From an uncultured Clostridia bacterium (GTDB lineage Bacteria; Bacillota; Clostridia; Oscillospirales; Acutalibacteraceae): 9,840 bases of DNA. The stretch spans positions 1-9,840 of the forward strand of contig CALEJD010000073.1 of assembly GCA_937898195.1 (NCBI GenBank), in the 5' to 3' direction. The notes beneath the pieces are model-generated. The model worked only from the letters and a program-made list of their open reading frames with translations, searched no databases and had not been told where the DNA came from. The position numbers and the translations under genes were made by a program. The number at the start of each line of letters is the position of its first letter. The stretch's first letter is position 1. Below, one piece after another: positions 5,497-9,840 of the stretch.

Positions 5497-7516
5497 AGTT
5501 GAAATTTTGGCTCCCGTCGGTAGCGAAGAAACCCTTAAAGCCGCAGTGCTCAGTGGTGCTGATGCGGTGTATTTAGGTATGGGCAACTTCAACGCGCGAA
5601 GAAATGCCCAAAATTTTACTGACGAGCAAATTGAAAACGCAATTAAATATTGTCACAGCAGGGGTGTTAAGGTACATATTACTCTTAACACCCTTATTAA
5701 AGACTGTGAACTTTCAGATGTTATTGATACAATCAAGAAGATTTGCACTTCTGGTGCGGATGCTATTATCATTCAGGATTTGGGCGTTGCAAGACTTGTT
5801 CGAGAGATTTGCCCCGATATTGAAATGCACGCATCAACACAGTTAAGTGTGGGCACTTTAGAAGGACTTAAAATGCTCAAAGAATTAGGCTTTTCTCGTG
5901 CAGTTCTACCAAGAGAATTGAGCTTTAACGAAATCAAAGAGCTTTGCAAAGAGTCCCCTATCGACCTTGAAGTGTTTATTCACGGTGCACTTTGCATGTG
6001 CGTTTCGGGTCAATGTTTAATGAGTGCAGTATTGGGCTCACGAAGCGGAAATCGCGGTCTTTGTGCCCAACCTTGTCGTTTACCTTTCAAAGCAGAAAAC
6101 GGCACAGGGCACGATTTAAGCCTTAAAGATTTATCCCTTATTGAATATATCCCCGAGCTTTCAAAAATGGGTGTATGCTCATTTAAAATTGAGGGCAGAA
6201 TGAAGCGCCCTGAATATGTAAGCGCTGCTGTAAAGGCTTGTAAAAAATCAGTTAATAATGAATATAACTTTGATATTCAAAAGGATTTAAGTGACCTTTT
6301 CTCTCGTTCAGGCTTTACTGATGGTTATTATCAGGACAAGCTTGGCAGAGATATGTTCGGATACCGTGAAAAAGAGAATGTTCAGTCTGCTACAAAGGAT
6401 TTACTTAATAAATATTCCATAAACTATGAAAAAGAGTTACCACGATATGACATCAGCTTTAAATTTCGTGGCAAAATCGGTGAAAAGGCAACACTCACAG
6501 CAAAATATGAAAATCATATTGCTATAGTAGAAAGTGATGTGCTCTGCGAAGCACCAATAAACAGACCGATTGCAGAAGACAGAATTGTTGATGCACTCAA
6601 AAAATGTGGTGGCACACAATTCAATGCAACAAGTGTTGAAATCAAGGGCGAAATTGACTATTCACTCCCCGTTTCTGCACTTAACGGGATGCGAAGAAAG
6701 GCTCTTGCATTTTTGACACAATCAATTCTCGGTGAAAGTGAGAGAAGCATAAACGAGCCGTCTATTCCGTCAAATATAGAATCAAATGACGATAGAATGC
6801 TCTATCTAAGATTTGACAATGTTGGGCAAATCCCTGAAAGCGCAAAAGAGCATATTGTTTTTGTGCCACTTGGTACAGATGACGAAATCGTTAAAGAAAA
6901 TGCCTATGGTGTAGAATTGCCACACGGAATGTTTGGTAATGCCCAAAAGGTTGAGAAAATGCTCTCAATTTCTTCTGCATATTTTGTGCTTTGTCACACT
7001 CTTGATGCAGTTGCAGTTGCGAAAAAATGTGGCAAAAAGGTGGTTGCTTCACCTTCACTTAATATTCTCAACTCACATTCAATGGATATGGCAGAATCAC
7101 TTGGAATAGACGAAGTTATTATTTCAAATGAATGTACCCTTGATAATTTCAAAAATATTTCTGCACCAATCCCTAAAGGGATTACCGTTTATGGCAGAAT
7201 TCCACTTATGCTCACAAGAAATTGTCCTGTAAAAAATGGCAAAACTTGTGCCGAGTGCAAGAGAAACAGTGAAATCACAGACAGAATGGGTATTAAATTC
7301 CCTGTGAAATGCTTTATGGGATATTCAGAAATTCTCAATTCACGGCCTATTTATATGGGTGACAGAATGAGAGAAATCCCACCTGCTGATATTTTATTCT
7401 TTAACTTTACGACCGAGTCAACAAGAGAAGTTAAAGAGATTTTAGACGCTTATGAAAATAACAAAAAGCCACAGATTGAGTTTACCCGTGGACTTTTATA
7501 CAGAGGTGTTGAATAA
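5489..7516 (+). CDS. U32 family protein, RlhA/YdcP-like (with DUF3656-like C-terminal region)
   Basis: Members of the U32 family were first called peptidases, but E. coli RlhA and TrhP are required for hydroxylation of 23S rRNA and tRNA. This 675-residue protein resembles the RlhA branch in length and sequence: EILAPVGS (5-12), GADAVYLG (23-30), HITLNTLI (63-70), MHASTQLS (113-120), FIHGALCMCVSGQC (163-176) and SRSGNRGLCAQPCRLPF (184-200). C169, C176, C192 and C196 match the four cysteines of the family, likely ligands for an iron-sulphur cluster. FKIEGRMKRPEYV follows at about 230. The C-terminal third carries another cysteine group (about 570-605: RNCPVKNGKTCAEC and a later C), seen in long Firmicute members. 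The ATG at 5489 has ACGGAG (5477-5482) before it; the ATG at 5474 has none. It overlaps zapA and, by one base (TAATG), dut. A 23S rRNA target is an inference from family. Confidence 0.85.
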   Translation: MNKVEILAPVGSEETLKAAVLSGADAVYLGMGNFNARRNAQNFTDEQIENAIKYCHSRGVKVHITLNTLIKDCELSDVIDTIKKICTSGADAIIIQDLGVARLVREICPDIEMHASTQLSVGTLEGLKMLKELGFSRAVLPRELSFNEIKELCKESPIDLEVFIHGALCMCVSGQCLMSAVLGSRSGNRGLCAQPCRLPFKAENGTGHDLSLKDLSLIEYIPELSKMGVCSFKIEGRMKRPEYVSAAVKACKKSVNNEYNFDIQKDLSDLFSRSGFTDGYYQDKLGRDMFGYREKENVQSATKDLLNKYSINYEKELPRYDISFKFRGKIGEKATLTAKYENHIAIVESDVLCEAPINRPIAEDRIVDALKKCGGTQFNATSVEIKGEIDYSLPVSALNGMRRKALAFLTQSILGESERSINEPSIPSNIESNDDRMLYLRFDNVGQIPESAKEHIVFVPLGTDDEIVKENAYGVELPHGMFGNAQKVEKMLSISSAYFVLCHTLDAVAVAKKCGKKVVASPSLNILNSHSMDMAESLGIDEVIISNECTLDNFKNISAPIPKGITVYGRIPLMLTRNCPVKNGKTCAECKRNSEITDRMGIKFPVKCFMGYSEILNSRPIYMGDRMREIPPADILFFNFTTESTREVKEILDAYENNKKPQIEFTRGLLYRGVE

Positions 7517-7959
7517 TGAAAGAATTAAAGATAAAGAAAGTTAGAGAAAATGCCAAAATTCCAACCCGTGCCACAACAGGTAGCGCAGGAATGGACCTTT
7601 ATGCTTGCATTGACGAGCCAATTACTCTCAAAAAAGGCGACAAAGCGATTATCCCAACAGGTATTGCAATAGGACTCCAAGACCCACATTTCGCAGCATT
7701 TATCTATGCACGAAGCGGACTTGCTATCAAACACGGAATCGGACTTTTAAACTCAGTTGGTGTTATTGACAGTGATTATCGTGGTGAAATTTGTGTTGGT
7801 GTTATAAAGCAGACTGACCCTGAATACACAATCGAGCCATTTGAGAGAATTGCACAGATGGTAATTGAGCCTGTAGAATTGCCTGAAATTATTGAAGTAA
7901 ATGACCTTGACGACACAGACCGTGGTGCAGGTGGATTTGGCTCAACAGGAACAAAATAA
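7516..7959 (+). CDS. dut: Deoxyuridine 5'-triphosphate nucleotidohydrolase (dUTPase)
   Basis: Dut hydrolyses dUTP to dUMP and pyrophosphate, keeping uracil out of DNA and feeding thymidylate synthesis. The 147-residue protein carries all five motifs of the trimeric family in order: AGMDLYA (24-30), ARSGLA (65-70), GVIDSDYRGEI (82-92, with catalytic D85 and base-contacting Y88), RIAQMVI (111-117) and the C-terminal arm RGAGGFGSTG (136-145). Length is normal. The start ATG overlaps the stop of the U32 gene as TAATG, with GAGGTG (7503-7508) 7 bases upstream, so it is translated in the same operon. An intrinsic terminator follows at 7994-8025. Nothing suggests a phage origin; it is a core-type operon gene. 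Confidence 0.97.
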   Translation: MKELKIKKVRENAKIPTRATTGSAGMDLYACIDEPITLKKGDKAIIPTGIAIGLQDPHFAAFIYARSGLAIKHGIGLLNSVGVIDSDYRGEICVGVIKQTDPEYTIEPFERIAQMVIEPVELPEIIEVNDLDDTDRGAGGFGSTGTK

Positions 7960-7993
7960 AACGCAGGAACTCAAAAATTAAAAATGCAAAAAT

Positions 7994-8025
7994 TTAAGGA
8001 TGTCATAAGCACCCTTAATTTTTTT
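7994..8025 (+). terminator. Intrinsic terminator after dut
   Basis: TTAAGGATG (7994-8002) pairs with CACCCTTAA (8010-8018) with one A-C mismatch and a 7-base loop, followed by seven T (8019-8025). It ends the zapA-U32-dut transcript just before the iteron-like repeats. Confidence 0.75.
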
Positions 8026-8029
8026 ACCC

Positions 8030-8095
8030 TAACCCCCTTAAAATTTATGGTGGCGTACCTTAAAATTCAAGGTTAACCCCCTTAAAAAACGAGGC
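8030..8095. repeat. Three 22-bp-phased iteron-like direct repeats
   Basis: CCTTAAAA occurs at 8036-8043, 8058-8065 and 8080-8087, exactly 22 bp apart, and each copy is followed after five variable bases by GG (CCTTAAAAnnnnnGG). Units one and three are more alike, sharing the 14-bp TAACCCCCTTAAAA (8030-8043 and 8074-8087). A 22-bp period is two helical turns, so all copies face the same side of the DNA, as in plasmid iterons or tandem operators. A degenerate CCTTAA at 8013-8018 is one base out of phase and belongs to the terminator. Confidence 0.8.
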
Positions 8096-8150
8096 CTATA
8101 AATAATATATAAATAAAAATAATAATTAATTTATAAAAGAATGAAAAAAG
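8096..8150. other. AT-rich tract beside the repeats
   Basis: Between the repeats and the RepA_N gene lies about 50 bp of almost pure A and T (8098-8140 in particular). In iteron origins the DNA-unwinding element has this position and composition. Composition alone is weak evidence in a low-GC genome. Confidence 0.5.
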
Positions 8151-8202
8151 TGTTTTTTCCCTTTATTTGTAAACTTTGTGTAAACAAATCAGCAAAAACT
8201 TG

Positions 8203-8232
8203 AATTTGTCTCAGGTTTGTTGAGACAAAATT
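8203..8232. promoter_or_regulatory. Dyad upstream of the RepA_N gene
   Basis: TTGTCTCA (8206-8213) and TGAGACAA (8221-8228) form a perfect 8-bp inverted repeat around a 7-base centre, extended by TT/AA pairs with one bulge. It could be an operator or an mRNA hairpin. The left flank TTGAATTTGTC matches the left end of elements A and B. I see no confident sigma-A promoter in 8160-8250. Confidence 0.55.
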
Positions 8233-8241
8233 GCTTGTTTG

Positions 8242-8280
8242 CGCTATTTATGGAGGTGTTTTTTATAAATAGCGTTTTTT
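8242..8280 (+). promoter_or_regulatory. Perfect hairpin with ribosome binding site in its loop and a T run
   Basis: CGCTATTTAT (8242-8251) and ATAAATAGCG (8265-8274) are a perfect 10-bp inverted repeat. The 13-base loop begins with GGAGGTG (8252-8258), a near-perfect ribosome binding site, and the right arm is followed by TTTTTT (8275-8280). The structure therefore looks both like an intrinsic terminator and like a translation-control hairpin. Confidence 0.7.
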
Positions 8281-8723
8281 CATATGCAATTTTGCCTTTA
8301 AATATTATTACTGATGAAAAATATAAAGTTCTTTCGTCGGACGAAAAAATATTATATGTTTTGCTTCTCAATAGAATAAACTATTCTAAAAAGAATTTAG
8401 CAAAATTTTGTGATAGCAAAGGTGTTTTTGTTTATTATTCAAATTTACAAATTCAAAATCATCTTAACTGTTGCGAAAATACGGCTACAAAAGCATTAAA
8501 TAACCTGGAAAAAATTGGTCTTATACATAAAGAATATCAAAAGAATGGCTTACCACTTAAAATATATGTGAATGATATTCGTGAAAACAGAGAACAAAAA
8601 GCAAGATTTAAAACACAAGAAACAAGCTTTGACATTGAAAGAGCATTAACCCGAGAAAAAATTACAAGGCAAACTTTTGGGGATAAAAAAAATAAACGTC
8701 GAACAAAAAGTTCAACGTTTTAA
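8250..8723 (+). CDS. Short RepA_N-domain protein (replication initiator A N-terminal domain)
   Basis: The region from about residue 11 to 112 matches the pattern of the RepA_N domain, a winged-helix DNA-binding domain of initiators of Firmicute plasmids and integrated elements: LP near the start, YKVLSSDEKILYVLLLNRINYSKKN (25-49), a DSKGVFVYYS strand pair (55-64), a helix-turn-helix-like HLNCCENTATKALNNLEKIGLIHK (71-94) and a GLPLKIYV wing (100-107). The tail is basic (KKNKRRTK, 146-153). At about 157 residues it is roughly half the size of full plasmid initiators and lacks their C-terminal part. The start is uncertain: the ATG at 8250 has no ribosome binding site, whereas GGAGGTG (8252-8258) best serves an ATA codon at 8265; TTG 8217 is also open. 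Iteron-like repeats lie upstream. It could be an origin-binding initiator, a plasmid remnant, or a domesticated regulator. Base composition is AT-richer than neighbouring core genes, consistent with transfer. Confidence 0.72.
   Translation: MEVFFINSVFSYAILPLNIITDEKYKVLSSDEKILYVLLLNRINYSKKNLAKFCDSKGVFVYYSNLQIQNHLNCCENTATKALNNLEKIGLIHKEYQKNGLPLKIYVNDIRENREQKARFKTQETSFDIERALTREKITRQTFGDKKNKRRTKSSTF
8685..8720 (-). terminator. Terminator for the HU-RqcP-hydrolase strand, inside the RepA_N gene 3' end
   Basis: AAACGTCGAAC (8694-8704) and GTTCAACGTTT (8710-8720) pair with one C-A mismatch around an A5 loop. Read on the minus strand the hairpin is followed by a run of T (8693 down to 8685), a good intrinsic terminator just beyond the stop at 8731. 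Read on the plus strand it has only TTTT, so it may also slow RepA_N transcription. Confidence 0.7.
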
Positions 8724-8730
8724 AAAATTA

Positions 8731-9261
8731 TTAATCACTTTTTTTCACAAATTTATCAACATAACTTAAATGTGTACCTTCAAAAACCAACTTTAATTCT
8801 TCAAATTCTGAAATATCTTTTGCAAGATAAAGAGAACTTCTCTTTTTAAGTTTTACTATTCCACATTCTTTCAGAACTTCTGCTACAAATTGAGAACAAA
8901 AATAATGGTTTTTTCTTTTTAAAGGAACACCTATGAAGCTTCCAACGAGACCCAGTGTTGAATATTTAAGATTTGCTTTATTCTCTTTAAAGGATAAGAC
9001 CTTTTCTTTGACACGATTATAGGTTTCTTCAGACACATCTATTTCATATAAGGCACAAGGAAAAGATGGTCTGTCAGGTTTTTCGTATCTTGTAACTTTC
9101 TCAACAAGAAAGCCCTTGCTGATAAATGTATAAAAGGTATCCATATCTTCTTCTAAACCCACAGAGGTATGAGTATAAGGAAATTTGGTGCGCCACATAA
9201 GAAGTTTTGCATCTCGACCTGGGTATTGCGTGAAAAGAACATAAATCTTTTTAGATGTCAT
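8731..9261 (-). CDS. Permuted NlpC/P60-like (YiiX/YaeF-type) cysteine hydrolase
   Basis: A 176-residue soluble protein with the features of the circularly permuted papain-fold group related to NlpC/P60: the histidine motif near the N-terminus (THTSVGL, H31) and the cysteine motif late (YFCSQFVAEVL, C122). Between them are an FISKGFLVEK segment (46-55) and a YEIDVSEETY stretch (72-81) typical of these proteins. Members cleave peptide, amide or acyl bonds; the substrate here cannot be told. There is no signal peptide or lipobox, so a cytosolic role is likely. It is translated from ATG 9261, overlapping the rqcP stop as ATGA, with GAGG about 10 bases upstream. In many Firmicutes this position after rqcP holds the spore genes yabP and yabQ, so its presence here is a local difference. 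It ends 7 bp from the RepA_N gene. Confidence 0.72.
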   Translation of the reverse strand: MTSKKIYVLFTQYPGRDAKLLMWRTKFPYTHTSVGLEEDMDTFYTFISKGFLVEKVTRYEKPDRPSFPCALYEIDVSEETYNRVKEKVLSFKENKANLKYSTLGLVGSFIGVPLKRKNHYFCSQFVAEVLKECGIVKLKKRSSLYLAKDISEFEELKLVFEGTHLSYVDKFVKKSD

Positions 9262-9506
9262 ATATTTTTAACCTCTTCATACATTTCACTTGCACTCTGC
9301 TTTGTTGCGTGTTCGGTGACGGTGAGAACTTTATATTTTGTTACTCTTTCGCCGAACGTGATTTCAAGGATATCCCCTTCTTTTACATCATAAGATGCCT
9401 TAACCACACGACCTGCAACACTCACCTTGCCTGCGTCGCAGACTTCGTTTGCAACTGTTCTTCTTTTTATTATTCTTGATACTTTTAAATATTTATCTAA
9501 TCGCAT
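9258..9506 (-). CDS. rqcP: RqcP (YabO), S4-domain ribosome quality control protein
   Basis: RqcP acts with RqcH on obstructed 50S subunits, helping add C-terminal alanine tails to stalled nascent chains so that they can be degraded. The 82-residue protein is nearly co-linear with B. subtilis YabO: MRLDKYLKVSRIIKRRTVA (1-19), then NEVCDAGKVSV, KASYDVKEGD and an ITFGERV segment, forming one S4 RNA-binding domain. R2, R15 and R16 of the RNA-contacting face are kept. The ATG at 9506 is chosen because GGAG lies at 9513-9516 with 6 bases between; a TTG at 9518 would include that site. A terminator hairpin ends directly before the binding site, so the gene probably relies on partial read-through from the HU promoter or a promoter not seen here. 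Its stop overlaps the next start. Confidence 0.93.
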   Translation of the reverse strand: MRLDKYLKVSRIIKRRTVANEVCDAGKVSVAGRVVKASYDVKEGDILEITFGERVTKYKVLTVTEHATKQSASEMYEEVKNI

Positions 9507-9516
9507 TTTGTTCTCC

Positions 9517-9546
9517 AAAAAAAGCAGGGAGCCGAAAACGACTCCC
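9517..9546 (-). terminator. Intrinsic terminator between HU and rqcP
   Basis: On the minus strand GGGAGTCG (9546-9539) pairs with CGGCTCCC (9534-9527) with one G-T wobble and a TTTT loop, followed after TGC by seven T (9523-9517). It ends one base before the GGAG of rqcP and would make rqcP expression a fraction of that of HU. Confidence 0.85.
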
Positions 9547-9566
9547 CTTTGATTACAAAAGTTTAA

Positions 9567-9839
9567 TTATTTAACTGCTGCTTTAAGAGCTGCGCCTGCT
9601 TTGAAAGCTGGAACTTTTGTTGCTGGAACTGTCATTGTTTCGCCTGTTCTTGGGTTGCGAGCTGTCTTAGCGTTTCTTGCTCTAACTTCGAATGTACCGA
9701 AACCGATGAGCTGAACTTTGTCACCATTTGCAAGAGCGTCTGTAACTGATGCGAAAACTGCTGCTACTGCTGCGTCTGCGTCTTTCTTTGAAATGCCTGC
9801 TTTTGCAGCAACTGCTGCTACGAGTTCTGTCTTATTCAT
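9567..9839 (-). CDS. hup: HU family DNA-binding protein
   Basis: HU is the abundant dimeric nucleoid protein that bends DNA with little sequence preference and assists replication, repair and recombination. The 90-residue length is exact for the family. The helical body runs over residues 1-45 (MNKTELVAAVAAKAGISKKDA...), followed by the signature GFGTFEVRARNAKTARNPRTG (46-66) and the beta arm, with P63 at the tip where it intercalates between base pairs, and the C-terminal VPAFKAGAALK (76-86). It is unusually rich in alanine and free of cysteine. Codon use is narrow, mostly GCT and GCA for alanine, as expected of a highly expressed gene. Its start codon is one base from the window end, so the promoter and ribosome binding site lie outside. 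HU followed by rqcP is a usual order in Clostridia. A terminator separates it from rqcP. Confidence 0.97.
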   Translation of the reverse strand: MNKTELVAAVAAKAGISKKDADAAVAAVFASVTDALANGDKVQLIGFGTFEVRARNAKTARNPRTGETMTVPATKVPAFKAGAALKAAVK

Positions 9840-9840
9840 T

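Noticed and set aside
8217..8249. TTG 8217 as start of the RepA_N gene
   Set aside because: It lies in the centre of a dyad, has no good ribosome binding site, and the added residues do not resemble the family.
9507..9518. TTG 9518 as rqcP start
   Set aside because: The extension would translate the ribosome binding site; MRLDK at 9506 is the conserved family N-terminus.

Overview
The window looks like chromosomal DNA of an anaerobic, endospore-forming, low-GC Firmicute, most likely a Clostridia lineage of the Ruminococcaceae/Oscillospirales type. The evidence is a forespore sigma factor (SigG) followed by a YlmC/YmxH-family gene, an HU-RqcP pair, a PduL-type phosphotransacylase typical of fermenters, AT-rich codon use and strong AGGAGG-type ribosome binding sites. 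The assignment is by recognition only; no search was run.

Layout, left to right. (1) 27-599 (+): pduL-type acyltransferase, ended by a strong intrinsic terminator. (2) 665-815: palindrome-rich intergenic element. (3) 817-1659 (-): DUF975-like membrane protein, divergent from (4) glmS at 1729-3546 (+), with only 69 bp between them. (5) 3550-3819: a second intergenic element with the same 15-bp left end and about 21-bp right end as the first but a completely different interior (three GTAGGGG...CCCG palindromic modules and a heptamer tandem). (6) 3922-4692 sigG and 4741-5040 ylmC-like gene, both with ribosome binding sites inside predicted hairpins. (7) a sigma-A-type promoter at 5047-5075 driving zapA, a U32/RlhA-like gene and dut, with overlapping gene ends, ended by a terminator at 7994-8025. 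(8) 8030-8723: three 22-bp-phased repeats, an AT-rich tract, two dyads and a short RepA_N-domain gene. This resembles a small replicon origin with its initiator, or an autoregulated DNA-binding protein. (9) On the minus strand, HU (9567-9839), rqcP (9258-9506) and a permuted NlpC/P60-like hydrolase (8731-9261), transcribed leftward toward the RepA_N gene.

Most genes are housekeeping: acyl-phosphate metabolism, amino-sugar supply for cell wall, division, rRNA modification, dUTP clean-up, nucleoid structure and ribosome rescue. The parts most worth a second look are non-coding: the paired elements with common ends and exchangeable cores; the iteron-like array next to the RepA_N gene, whose ribosome binding site sits in a hairpin loop without a usual start codon behind it; and the sigG leader, whose predicted fold would hide the ribosome binding site in read-through mRNA but not in mRNA from a candidate forespore promoter. 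No CRISPR array, tRNA, rRNA, transposase or toxin-antitoxin pair was seen.
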